Assembly: GCF_042140125.1 (NCBI RefSeq)
Contig: NZ_CP159473.1
Strand: one strand, 5' to 3'
DNA from: Rhodophyticola sp017644125
GTDB lineage: Bacteria; Pseudomonadota; Alphaproteobacteria; Rhodobacterales; Rhodobacteraceae
Length of the DNA: 64,000 bases
The notes below the pieces were generated by a model that saw nothing but the letters and a program-made list of their open reading frames with translations, was not told where the DNA came from and made no database searches. Below, one piece after another: positions 26,267 to 34,931 of the stretch; within the stretch, counting starts at the first letter, position 1; every line of letters starts with the position of its first letter. Both the position numbers and the translations under genes were made by a program.

Positions 26267-27270
26267 GTTTGCGGTTTGCAGCCCTCGGCCTCGATCATCG
26301 GCACATCTACGGGATGGCGGGGAACATGATCGGCGCGGGGGCCGAGTTCGCCGGCTGGTGGACCGAGGGCAACCCCAACACTCTGGACGGGTTCGGCAAG
26401 CGCTTTCCGGGCGTTCCGCGGGTGGCGGACAAGGCCGCGCTGCTCGACGACCCCGCGATCGATCTGGTCCTGATCTCCGCGATCCCTTGCGACCGTGCCG
26501 CCCTCGCCATCGCCGCGATGGAGGCGGGCAAGGACGTGATGGTGGACAAGCCCGGCTGTACCACATCGGCGCAGCTCGACGCGATCAAGGCCTGCGTGGC
26601 GAGGACCGGGCGGATCTGGTCGGTGGATTTCTCGGAACGGTTCGAGGTGCCTTGCGTCACCCGCGCCGCCGAACTGGTAGCCGAGGGGGCGATTGGCCGG
26701 GTGGTGCAAACCGTCGGGCTGGGTCCGCACCGGCTGAACCGCGCCTCCCGGCCGGAGTGGTTTTTCGACCGCGGGGCCTATGGCGGGATCCTGACCGATA
26801 TCGCCAGCCACCAGATCGACCAGTTCCTGTTCTTCACCGGTTCCACCGATGTCGAGATCACGCTGGCCTCGGTCGGGAATTTCGCCAATCAGAACGATCC
26901 CGGTCTGCAGGATTTCGGAGAGATCGCCCTTCGCTCGGATACCGGGCATGGCTATATCCGCGTCGATTGGTTCACGCCGGATGCGCTGCCCAACTGGGGC
27001 GACGGGCGGCTGACCATTCTGGGCACCGAAGGCTATATCGAGCTGCGGAAGTATGTGGATGTCGGCGGGCGCGCGGGGACCGATCATCTGCTGCTGGCGA
27101 ACGGCACCCGCTGCGAGATGATCGACGCGTCCGATGCGGGCCTGCCCTATTTCGCGCGGCTTGCCCGCGATATCCGCGACCGGACGGAAACCGCAATGCC
27201 GCAGGCCCATGCCTTCAAGGTGATGGAGCTTGCGTTGCGCGCCCAGACCCTCGCGGAGGGGCGCGGATGA
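26263..27270 (+). CDS. Gfo/Idh/MocA-family oxidoreductase 2 (atypical nucleotide motif)
   Basis: A 335-residue family member overlapping its neighbours at both ends by ATGA. The C-terminal catalytic half is normal (GGILTDIASHQIDQF with conserved His, WFTPDALPNWGDG), and the EKP position reads VDKPG. The N-terminus is unusual: where other members have GxGxxG, this one has ALGLDHRHIYGM, so cofactor binding may be altered. Two conserved Asp/His residues there could be functional. It may be a partner subunit or have a distinct substrate from oxidoreductases 1 and 3. Confidence 0.8.
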   Translation: MSLRFAALGLDHRHIYGMAGNMIGAGAEFAGWWTEGNPNTLDGFGKRFPGVPRVADKAALLDDPAIDLVLISAIPCDRAALAIAAMEAGKDVMVDKPGCTTSAQLDAIKACVARTGRIWSVDFSERFEVPCVTRAAELVAEGAIGRVVQTVGLGPHRLNRASRPEWFFDRGAYGGILTDIASHQIDQFLFFTGSTDVEITLASVGNFANQNDPGLQDFGEIALRSDTGHGYIRVDWFTPDALPNWGDGRLTILGTEGYIELRKYVDVGGRAGTDHLLLANGTRCEMIDASDAGLPYFARLARDIRDRTETAMPQAHAFKVMELALRAQTLAEGRG

Positions 27271-28352
27271 TCCGGGTGGCGATCATCGGCGCGGGGATCG
27301 GCGCGGCCCATCTGGAAGGGTACCGCGCCCTGCCCGATCTGTTCGATGTCCGGGTGCTGTGCGATCTGGACGAGGCGCGGGCACGGCTGGTCGCGGGCGA
27401 GGGGCTGGCCATCGCCACGGATTTTTCCGCGATAATCTCCGATGACACGCTCGATCTGATCGACATCTGCCTGCCGCCGCATCTGCATTTCGAGATGTCT
27501 GCCGCGGCACTTCGGGCGGGCAAGCATGTGGTCTGCGAAAAACCGATGGTGCGGTCGCTGGCCGAGGCCGATGCGCTGGCCGATGTGGCGCGCGCTTCTG
27601 GCCGGGTGTTTTCGCCGGTTTTCCAGTACCGGTACGGCCCCGCCACCGCGCAGCTCGATGCGCTGATCGCCGCGGGCCTTGCCGGCAAGCCGCAGGTGGC
27701 GAGCCTTGAAACCCACTGGAACCGGGGCGCGGTCTATTACGAAACCCCGTGGCGGGGCACATGGGCCGGTGAAGCCGGCGGCGCGGTGCTGGGGCACGCG
27801 ATCCACAATCATGACCTGCTTGGGCGGTACTTCGGGCCGGTCGCGCATCTGAGCGCGCAGGTTGCAACACGAGTAAACAGCATAGAAACGGATGATTGCG
27901 CCGCAATCCTCATGCAGTTCGAAAATGGTGCATTGGCCACAAGTTCGGTCACGCTCGGCGCGGCGACAGATACCTCTCGGCTGCGGCTGGTCTTCGAGAC
28001 GCTGACCGCGACCAGCGGCACCACACCCTATGCGCCCGCCGAGGACATCTGGACATTCGAGGCCCGCGCGCCGGCTGACCAAAGCCGGACAAACGCGGTT
28101 CTGGCCGCTGTGCCGGAGGTCAGATCGGGCTTTGCGGGCTTCTTCGAGGCGCTGGCAGAGGCCATCCACGGGCGGCCGGGCCGCGAGGTCACCGGAGAGG
28201 ATGGCCGCCGCTCAATCGAGCTGGTCACGGCGATCTATGACGCGGCGCGAACCGGGAAAAGGATTTCTTTACCGCTTGGTACAAACGCGGCACTCTACCA
28301 AGGCTGGCTGCCGGCGCAGGCGGCCAAAGGAAACAAACAAGAACAGAAATGA
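27267..28352 (+). CDS. Gfo/Idh/MocA-family oxidoreductase 3
   Basis: A 361-residue member. I chose the start at 27267 (MIRVAIIGAGIGAAH), which overlaps the preceding stop as ATGA and opens with the Rossmann GAGIGAAH; the longer open frame upstream is an out-of-frame shadow of gene 2. HVVCEKPMVRS near 88 contains the catalytic Lys, and GGAVLGHAIHNHDLL near 171 the conserved His. It precedes the substrate-binding protein gene by 25 bases. With oxidoreductases 1 and 2 it suggests a multi-step oxidation/isomerisation of an imported glycoside. Confidence 0.85.
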   Translation: MIRVAIIGAGIGAAHLEGYRALPDLFDVRVLCDLDEARARLVAGEGLAIATDFSAIISDDTLDLIDICLPPHLHFEMSAAALRAGKHVVCEKPMVRSLAEADALADVARASGRVFSPVFQYRYGPATAQLDALIAAGLAGKPQVASLETHWNRGAVYYETPWRGTWAGEAGGAVLGHAIHNHDLLGRYFGPVAHLSAQVATRVNSIETDDCAAILMQFENGALATSSVTLGAATDTSRLRLVFETLTATSGTTPYAPAEDIWTFEARAPADQSRTNAVLAAVPEVRSGFAGFFEALAEAIHGRPGREVTGEDGRRSIELVTAIYDAARTGKRISLPLGTNAALYQGWLPAQAAKGNKQEQK

Positions 28353-28377
28353 CCACATCCAATGGGAGGAAGACGAC

Positions 28378-29649
28378 GTGAAACAAAGAATTCTGACAAC
28401 CACCTTGCTGACATCGGCAATGCTGGCGGGCGCCGGAGCGGTCTCGGCCCAGGAAGTCCGCTTCATGTGCTATTCCGATGGCAACGAGTGCGAAGTCTAT
28501 GAAGACGTTCTGAACCGGTTCGAGGCGGAGAACGAAGGCATCACGGTGGCCATCGACGTTGTCCCCTATCAGGCGATCCTTGAGAATCTGCCGGTTCAGC
28601 TTGCCGCCGGCACGGGGCCGGACATCGCCAAGGTCACCGATCTGGGCGGCCTCAACGAATACTATCTGGATCTGACGCCCTATGTGGATGCCGGGTACTG
28701 GGAGGCCAGCTTCGGCGATACGCTGGACTGGTATCGCGGCGGTGACGACCGTCAGGGCATCTATGGCATGCACAGCCAGCTGACGATCACCGGGGCCTTC
28801 ATCAATGCCACGCTGTTCGAACAGGCCGGTATCGAGATCCCGGGCGAAGATGCCACATGGGCCGAATGGGCAGAGGCCGCGCGCGCCGTGGCCGAAGCGA
28901 CCGACACGCCCTTCCCCATGGCGATCGACCGCTCGGGCCACCGGGTTGCGGGCCCCGCGATCTCCTATGGAGCGGCGCTCTTCAACGAGGATGGCGCGGC
29001 GATCCTCGTCGATGACGGGTTCCGGGCCTTCGTGCAGCAATTCGTCGATTGGCACGAAGACGGCACGATGGCGCGCGATGTCTGGGCCGGTCAGGGCGGG
29101 GCGACCTATCAGGATGCGGCGCAGGAATTCATCAATGGCGAGTTGGTCTTCTACTATTCCGGCAGCTGGCAGGTGGGCCGGATGAACGAACAGGTCGGCG
29201 ATTTCTTCGACTGGCAGGTCGTGGGCTCCCCCTGCGGTCCGGCCGGTGCGTGTTCCGGCATGCCGGGCGGCGCGGGCATCGTCGGCTTCGCACAGACGGA
29301 CCACCCCGAAGCGGTGGCCGCGGTGATCGACTTCCTAGCGCAGGAAGATATCTATGCCGAAGTGACGGCGCGCACCTCGAACCTGCCCGCACATCTGGGC
29401 GTGGCGGCGGCGGGCGTGACCTATGAGAGCGTCTCGGAAGGGGCGCAGGCCGCGCTCAACGCCTTCGCCGGCGATCTGCCGGATGTGGCACCTGCGGCCT
29501 TCGCCTATCAGGGCTATGCGGGCAACCGCGCGATGTTCGGGATCACGGTCGAGCGGGTCAGCCAGGCCATTGTCGGCGAGTTGACGGTCGATCAGGCGAT
29601 GGAACGTGCCGCGGCCGATCTTCAGGCCGCCATGGCCGAGACCGAGTAA
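28378..29649 (+). CDS. ABC sugar transporter substrate-binding protein
   Basis: A 423-residue family-1 (MalE/UgpB-type) periplasmic binding protein. It starts at a GTG (28378) seven bases after GGGAGGA; the signal peptide runs to AGAVSAQ. The mature N-terminus EVRFMCYSDGNECEVYEDVLNRF and the AAGTGPDIAKV hinge are typical. Two Cys pairs (FMCYSDGNEC, and SPCGPAGAC near 290) could form disulfides and are not general in the family. It belongs to the Gfo/uxuA operon and sets the specificity of the whole system; no ligand can be assigned without comparison to SmoF and other sugar-binding proteins. Confidence 0.88.
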   Translation: MKQRILTTTLLTSAMLAGAGAVSAQEVRFMCYSDGNECEVYEDVLNRFEAENEGITVAIDVVPYQAILENLPVQLAAGTGPDIAKVTDLGGLNEYYLDLTPYVDAGYWEASFGDTLDWYRGGDDRQGIYGMHSQLTITGAFINATLFEQAGIEIPGEDATWAEWAEAARAVAEATDTPFPMAIDRSGHRVAGPAISYGAALFNEDGAAILVDDGFRAFVQQFVDWHEDGTMARDVWAGQGGATYQDAAQEFINGELVFYYSGSWQVGRMNEQVGDFFDWQVVGSPCGPAGACSGMPGGAGIVGFAQTDHPEAVAAVIDFLAQEDIYAEVTARTSNLPAHLGVAAAGVTYESVSEGAQAALNAFAGDLPDVAPAAFAYQGYAGNRAMFGITVERVSQAIVGELTVDQAMERAAADLQAAMAETE

Positions 29650-29655
29650 AGCGAT

Positions 29656-29687
29656 GGTCCCGCGCGGTTTCCGGATCGCGCGGGACC
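29656..29687 (+). terminator. Intra-operon stem-loop after the binding-protein gene
   Basis: Perfect 11-bp arms (29656-29666 and 29677-29687) with a 10-base loop, 7 bases after the binding-protein stop and 10 before the permease start. No T-run follows. It mirrors the hairpin at 14378-14408 in the agl operon and probably protects the upstream transcript so the binding protein is made in excess. Confidence 0.65.
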
Positions 29688-29697
29688 GGTACGTGCC

Positions 29698-30666
29698 ATG
29701 CTGGTGATACTCAATCCTCTGATGCGGATCATCGAAATTCCGATGATGGCGCTGCAACGGCTTCTCGGGGTCAATCGGCTGGCCTGGGTCTTCCTGTTGC
29801 CCAATCTCCTGCTGTTCGGGCTGTTCGCCTTTCTGCCTGTCATTCTGAACCTCTCCTATTCGCTGACCGGCGGCGACAATGTGCTGCTGGAGGCCCGGCC
29901 CTATGTGGGCGGGCGCAATTTCGAGACGCTGACCAGTTGCAGCAGCTTTCTCGACCCCAACACCTGTATAGAAGACAAATTCTGGCGCTCGGTCTGGAAC
30001 ACGCTGTGGTTCGTGACGCTTCAGGTCGGCATCATGGTCGGCTTCGCCCTGCTCACCGCGATCATCCTCAATCGCGACATCCGCGCGCGCGGCTTTTTTC
30101 GGTCGGTCTTCTTCTTTCCGGTGCTGCTGTCGCCGGTTGTCGTGGCGCTGATCTGGAAGTGGATCCTGCAGCGTGAGGGCGTGCTGAACGCATTTCTCGA
30201 CTGGATCGGGATCGGCGGGTTCAACTGGCTGATCGACGCGGAATGGGCCTTTGCGTGGACCGTGTTTCTGTCGGTCTGGGCGCATATGGGATTTTACACG
30301 CTGATCCTGCTGGCCGGGTTGCAGGCGATCCCGCGGGATGTCTACGAGGCCGCCCTGATGGACCGGGCCTCCCCCTGGCGGACTTTCCGGCGGATCACCC
30401 TCCCGCTTCTGTCGCCCACGATGCTGGTGGTGCTGGTGCTGGCACTGATCAAGGGGGTGCAGACCTTCGACGAGGTCTATGCCTTCACCGGCGGCGGGCC
30501 GGGAACGGCCACAACCTTCATCATCCAGTATATCTACGAGGAAGGCTTCGCCGGCGCGCCGCGGCTCTTCGGCCTTGCAGCCGCCGCATCTCTGATGGTG
30601 GCGATCGTGCTGGTGGTGCTCACGCTGATCCAGCTTTGGATCAACCGGAGGAATGTGGATGGCTAA
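29698..30666 (+). CDS. ABC sugar transporter permease (MalF-type)
   Basis: A 322-residue inner-membrane permease with about six core helices and the EAA loop VYEAALMDRASPWRTFRRI near 215. A periplasmic loop between helices 1 and 2 has a short Cys-containing segment (TSCSSFLDPNTCIED). It overlaps the second permease gene by eight bases. The ribosome site is weak, so a start at 29722 is possible. Confidence 0.88.
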   Translation: MLVILNPLMRIIEIPMMALQRLLGVNRLAWVFLLPNLLLFGLFAFLPVILNLSYSLTGGDNVLLEARPYVGGRNFETLTSCSSFLDPNTCIEDKFWRSVWNTLWFVTLQVGIMVGFALLTAIILNRDIRARGFFRSVFFFPVLLSPVVVALIWKWILQREGVLNAFLDWIGIGGFNWLIDAEWAFAWTVFLSVWAHMGFYTLILLAGLQAIPRDVYEAALMDRASPWRTFRRITLPLLSPTMLVVLVLALIKGVQTFDEVYAFTGGGPGTATTFIIQYIYEEGFAGAPRLFGLAAAASLMVAIVLVVLTLIQLWINRRNVDG

Positions 30667-31711
30667 TCTCTGGTCGATGCTGACGGCGACACGGGGCAAG
30701 GGGCGGTGGGACTGGACCGACTGGGTGTCCTACTCCTACCTGTTCCTTGGCGTTTTCCTGATGTTCTTCCCGGTCATCTGGCTGGTCCTTTCCAGCTTCA
30801 AGACCGAGGCCGATTTGCAGCGCTACCCGCCCACGTTCCTGCCTTACCAGCAGGAAACCGTGGTGGTGGACGGCTTTGACGAGCTCTTGCCGCTGTTCCG
30901 GATGACCGCCGGAGACTACGAGGGGCAGACCCTTGCACAGCTCCGGCGGGTGGGCTTGCAGGCGCAGATGATCGACCCTGCCAATCCCGGTGAGCGGCTG
31001 CGTGTCTCGATAAACGACCGGGAACCGGTGCAGGGCGTGGCGCTTGCGCTGGAGAACTACACCGGCCTGTTCGAGCGGTTCAATTTCCTGCGCTTCTTCT
31101 GGAACTCCACCTTCATCACGGTGACCGCCACGCTGATCATGTTGCTGGTCAATGCGATGGCTGCCTTCGCCCTTTCGAAATACGAGTTCCGCGGGCGGAC
31201 GACCGTGCTGCTTCTGGTGATCGGCACGCTGATGATCCCGCAAACGGTGGTGCTGGTGCCGCTTTTCCTGATCGTGAGCGAGTTGGGCATGCTCAATTCA
31301 CTATGGGGGGTGATCATTCCGGGCGCGGCCACGCCCACCGGTGTCTTCCTGCTCAGGCAATACATGATCACGATTCCCGACGAGATCCTCGACGCCGCGC
31401 GGATGGACAAGGCCAGCGAGTGGAAGATCTTCTGGCGGATCATCCTGCCGCTGTCGGCCCCGGCCATCGCGGTTCTTGCTATTCTTGCGATCATGTGGCG
31501 CTGGAATGATTTTCTCTGGCCGCTCATCGTGCTGACGCAGTCGGAAAACTTCACGCTGCAACTGGCGCTCAACTCCTTCCAGGGGGAGTTGCAGACCGAC
31601 TGGTCGAGCCTGCTGGCGATGACGGTGCTGACACTTCTTCCCATCGCGGCCGTCTTCATGTTCCTGCAAAAATACATCGCCACCGGCATCGCCTCGACGG
31701 GAGGGAAATGA
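30659..31711 (+). CDS. ABC sugar transporter permease (MalG-type)
   Basis: A 350-residue permease. I chose 30659 over the ATG at 30653 because GGAGG ends seven bases before it but only one base before the other. A long periplasmic insertion (roughly residues 45-140) separates helix 1 from the conserved core, and the EAA loop reads EILDAARMDKASEWKIFWRI. It overlaps the upstream permease and, by ATGA, the downstream ATPase. Confidence 0.88.
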   Translation: MANLWSMLTATRGKGRWDWTDWVSYSYLFLGVFLMFFPVIWLVLSSFKTEADLQRYPPTFLPYQQETVVVDGFDELLPLFRMTAGDYEGQTLAQLRRVGLQAQMIDPANPGERLRVSINDREPVQGVALALENYTGLFERFNFLRFFWNSTFITVTATLIMLLVNAMAAFALSKYEFRGRTTVLLLVIGTLMIPQTVVLVPLFLIVSELGMLNSLWGVIIPGAATPTGVFLLRQYMITIPDEILDAARMDKASEWKIFWRIILPLSAPAIAVLAILAIMWRWNDFLWPLIVLTQSENFTLQLALNSFQGELQTDWSSLLAMTVLTLLPIAAVFMFLQKYIATGIASTGGK

Positions 31712-32793
31712 TGGCATCGATCGAACTCAAGAGACTGTGCAAATCCTACGGCGCGGCGGATGTGATCAAGGGGATCGACCTGTCGATCGCGCACGGTGAA
31801 TTCTGCGTTTTCGTGGGGCCCTCGGGGTGCGGAAAATCCACGCTGCTGCGGATGATCTCGGGGCTTGAGAGCATTTCGTCGGGCGACATCGAAATCGGCG
31901 GCGAAGTGGTCAACACCATCCCCGCCGCCGATCGCGGGCTGGCGATGGTGTTCCAGTCCTATGCGCTCTACCCGCATATGACCGTGCGGCAGAATCTCAG
32001 CTTCGGGCTGGAAAACATCCAGACGCCCAGAGCGGAAATCGATACCAAGATCAACGAAGTGGCGACGATGCTGCAGATCGATCAGCTTCTGGACCGGCGG
32101 CCCAAGGATCTGTCGGGCGGGCAGCGGCAGCGGGTCGCCATCGGGCGCGCGGTGGTGCGCGAGCCGCGGGTGTTTCTGTTCGACGAGCCGCTTTCCAATC
32201 TGGACGCCGAGCTCAGGGTGGACATGCGCGGCGAGATCTCGGCGCTTCACAAGCGGCTTGAAAACACGATGATCTACGTCACCCACGATCAGGTCGAGGC
32301 GATGACCATGGCCGACAAGATCGCGGTGCTGCGCCTGGGAGAGCTGGAGCAGTTCGGCCGCCCGCTCGATCTGTTCAACCATCCGCGCAATCTGTTCGTG
32401 GCGGGCTTCATCGGCAGCCCCAAGATGAACTTCATGACCGGCGCCGTCCATCCCGCCGACCGCTCGCTCCTGACGCTCGACACCGGGGAGGAGGTCAGCC
32501 TTCCGGTTGACGGCTTTGCTCATCGCGAAGGGCAGAAGGTGACGCTTGGCGTGCGCCCGAACGATCTTCTGCCAAGCGAGATGGGCAGCATCCACACCGA
32601 TGTGCGCAGCGTGGAGCAACTGGGCAGTGACAGCTATCTCTACGGTCAACTGGCCGATGGCACGCGGCTGACCGTCCACAATCCCGGACAGACCCGGGTG
32701 GTGGCCGGTGAGCGGGTGGCGCTCAGCTTTGCGCCAGACGCGGTGCATCTGTTCGACACCGAAACGGGGCTGACCCTCCGCGAGACGCCATGA
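31708..32793 (+). CDS. ABC sugar transporter ATP-binding protein (UgpC/MsmX-type)
   Basis: A 361-residue ATPase powering the transporter: Walker A GPSGCGKST at 37-45, signature LSGGQRQR, Walker B VFLFDEPLSNLD and a C-terminal TOBE domain. The start is ambiguous between two adjacent ATGs (31708 or 31711); the first overlaps the permease stop. The gene also overlaps uxuA by ATGA, so transport and catabolism are expressed as one unit. Confidence 0.9.
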   Translation: MMASIELKRLCKSYGAADVIKGIDLSIAHGEFCVFVGPSGCGKSTLLRMISGLESISSGDIEIGGEVVNTIPAADRGLAMVFQSYALYPHMTVRQNLSFGLENIQTPRAEIDTKINEVATMLQIDQLLDRRPKDLSGGQRQRVAIGRAVVREPRVFLFDEPLSNLDAELRVDMRGEISALHKRLENTMIYVTHDQVEAMTMADKIAVLRLGELEQFGRPLDLFNHPRNLFVAGFIGSPKMNFMTGAVHPADRSLLTLDTGEEVSLPVDGFAHREGQKVTLGVRPNDLLPSEMGSIHTDVRSVEQLGSDSYLYGQLADGTRLTVHNPGQTRVVAGERVALSFAPDAVHLFDTETGLTLRETP

Positions 32794-33971
32794 GGCAAAC
32801 CTGGCGCTGGTTCGGGCCCGCCGACCCGATCTCGATTGCCGAGATCCGGCAGACCGGGGCGCAGGGCGTGGTGTCTGCCCTGCATCACATCCCCCCCGGG
32901 CAGGTCTGGCCCGCCGCCGAAATCGCCCTGCGCAAGGCCCAGATCGAAGAGCCGGAGGACGCGCCCTCCGGTCTCTCCTGGGATGTGGTGGAAAGTCTGC
33001 CGGTCAGCGAGGCGATCAAGACCCGGACCGGTCCGTGGCGCGACCATATCGCGGCCTATAAGGAAAGCCTGAAGGCTCTCGCGGCAACGGGCCCGCAGGT
33101 GATCTGCTACAATTTCATGCCCGTGCTTGACTGGACCAGAACCGCCCTGCGCCACCCCCTGCCCCACGGCGGCACCGCCATGCGGTTCGACCTGACCGAT
33201 TTCGCCCTGTTCGACATTCACCTTCTGGCGCGTCCCGGCGCGGCCGATGACTATCCCGAAAGCGTACAGGCCGAGGCCGCCAAGCGGCTGCCAGACACGG
33301 ATAGCGGCCAGCTTGTCGCCAATATCGTGGCCGGGCTGCCCGGCGCCAATGACAGCTGGACACTGGAGGATGTCCGCGGCCTGCTGCTGCGTTATGAGCA
33401 GATCGATGCAGATCGCCTGCGCCGGAACCTGATCGACTTTCTGGGCAAGGTCGCGCCGCTTGCGGAGAGCCTTGGCCTGCGCCTGTGCTGTCATCCCGAC
33501 GATCCGCCCTTTCCGCTGCTCGGGCTGCCCCGGGTGATGTCGGACCTGTCGGATTACCGCGCCGTGACGGCGGCGGTGGACATGCCCGCCAACGGCATCA
33601 CCTTCTGCACCGGTTCACTGGGCGTCCGCGCCGATTTCGACCCGGTGGCGTTTGTAGAAGCGCTTGGGCCGCGGATCCATTTCGTCCATCTCAGAAACAC
33701 ACGGCGCGACATGCCGACGGCGCGGCCCGGCTTTACCGAAAGCGATCATCTGGCCGGCGATACCGATATGGTCGCAACGATCCGCGCGCTTCTGGCCGAG
33801 CAGAGCCGCAGACAGGCCGAAGGCCGCGACGACTGGCAAATTCCGATGCGCCCCGATCACGGGCACGATCTGCTGGATGATCTCACCCGCGCCTCGCAGC
33901 CCGGATATCCCCTGATCGGACGGATGAAGGGGCTGGCCGAACTCAGGGGCGTCATCGCGGCCCTGTCGTGA
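32790..33971 (+). CDS. uxuA: Mannonate dehydratase
   Basis: Dehydrates D-mannonate to 2-keto-3-deoxygluconate in hexuronate catabolism. The 393-residue protein matches UxuA from its first residues (MRQTWRWFGPADPI, then GAQGVVSALHHIPPG) through the metal-binding CCHPDDPPFP, FCTGSLG, FVHLRNT and RPDHGHD segments. It ends the operon. The genes for uronate isomerase and fructuronate reductase are not in the window, so mannonate would have to come from one of the Gfo-type dehydrogenases here or from genes elsewhere. Its product, once phosphorylated, enters the Eda step. Confidence 0.93.
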   Translation: MRQTWRWFGPADPISIAEIRQTGAQGVVSALHHIPPGQVWPAAEIALRKAQIEEPEDAPSGLSWDVVESLPVSEAIKTRTGPWRDHIAAYKESLKALAATGPQVICYNFMPVLDWTRTALRHPLPHGGTAMRFDLTDFALFDIHLLARPGAADDYPESVQAEAAKRLPDTDSGQLVANIVAGLPGANDSWTLEDVRGLLLRYEQIDADRLRRNLIDFLGKVAPLAESLGLRLCCHPDDPPFPLLGLPRVMSDLSDYRAVTAAVDMPANGITFCTGSLGVRADFDPVAFVEALGPRIHFVHLRNTRRDMPTARPGFTESDHLAGDTDMVATIRALLAEQSRRQAEGRDDWQIPMRPDHGHDLLDDLTRASQPGYPLIGRMKGLAELRGVIAALS

Positions 33972-34031
33972 GACGGGCTTTGCCACATCCCCAACCGCCG
34001 ACACACCCGGCCCGGCACCGGGCGGAGATGC

Positions 34032-34931
34032 CTACGGCACCTCCTGGCCCAAGGCGGCGGTATAGATCTCGAACCATGTCTCCCGGTCCATATCTACCTT
34101 AGCCGCATCCCCGATCCTCTTGATCCGGTTCAGATTATTGGTTCCCATAACCGGCATGATGCGGGCCGGGTGCGCCAGCAGCCACGCCACGGCAACCGCG
34201 TCCAGCCCCACGCCCTGCGCTTCGGCGACGCGGTCCAGCACGACGCGGACCAGCGCGGCCTCCGGTCCGAACAGCGCCCCGCCCGCAAGGGGCGACCAGG
34301 CCATGGGGGGGATGCCACGCTCCTGCATCCAGGCGATATCGCCATTGGTGAACGGCACATGATGCAGCACGCTCGCCTCGATCTGGTTGGTCACCAGCAG
34401 CGTGGACATGGCCGATTGCAGCAGCGTCCAGTCATGCAGCCTGAAATTCGACACGCCCACCGCGCGCACCTTGCCGGAGGCGACGAGATCGTCCAGCGCC
34501 CGGCCCGTGTCCACATGATCCATGAAGGGGTCCGGGCGATGGATCAGCAGCAGATCGATCCGGTCCGTCCGCATCAGGGCCAGCGAGCCTTCCACCGAGG
34601 CGGTGATATGCGCGGCGGAAGTGTCGTAATACTTCACCCGCTTGGTGGCATATTTGCCGATCGGCGCGATGATATCGCATTTGGTGACCAGCTCCACCCG
34701 ATCGCGCAACTGCGGGGCCGCGCGAAATGCGTCTCCAAGGATCTCCTCGGCCCCGTAATCGCCATAGATATCAGCCTGATCCATGGTCGTGATGCCCTGG
34801 GCCAGACAGGCTTCGATCTTGGCCTGAACATGGGCGGGCGAGGTATCCACATCATCCCCGATCCGCCACATCCCATATACGAGCCGCGACAGGGCAAGTC
34901 CGCCGAACGGCAGGTCGATCCGCTCCATCAT
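34032..34931 (-). CDS. Aldo-keto reductase, candidate 6-oxo-glucose reductase (SmoB-like)
   Basis: A 299-residue cytoplasmic aldo-keto reductase. The catalytic tetrad is visible: Asp51 and Tyr56 (DQADIYGDYG), Lys84 (LVTKCD) and His131 (LLIHRPDPF); the C-terminal GTNNLNRIKR segment binds NADP. Its start overlaps the monooxygenase stop (ATGATGG), so the two proteins are translationally coupled. In the sulfoquinovose monooxygenase pathway such a reductase converts 6-dehydroglucose to glucose. Assignment to that step is inferred from the coupling; by sequence alone it resembles YdhF-type reductases. Confidence 0.8.
   Translation of the reverse strand: MMERIDLPFGGLALSRLVYGMWRIGDDVDTSPAHVQAKIEACLAQGITTMDQADIYGDYGAEEILGDAFRAAPQLRDRVELVTKCDIIAPIGKYATKRVKYYDTSAAHITASVEGSLALMRTDRIDLLLIHRPDPFMDHVDTGRALDDLVASGKVRAVGVSNFRLHDWTLLQSAMSTLLVTNQIEASVLHHVPFTNGDIAWMQERGIPPMAWSPLAGGALFGPEAALVRVVLDRVAEAQGVGLDAVAVAWLLAHPARIMPVMGTNNLNRIKRIGDAAKVDMDRETWFEIYTAALGQEVP

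Noticed and set aside
25106..26566. Upstream extension of the GntR/FCD frame to 26566
   Set aside because: The extension is antisense to two Gfo genes; the true start at 25105 has a ribosome site and normal N-terminus.
33972..34031. Terminator between uxuA and the aldo-keto reductase
   Set aside because: Only short CCGG/CCCGG complementarity without a stable stem or T-run.
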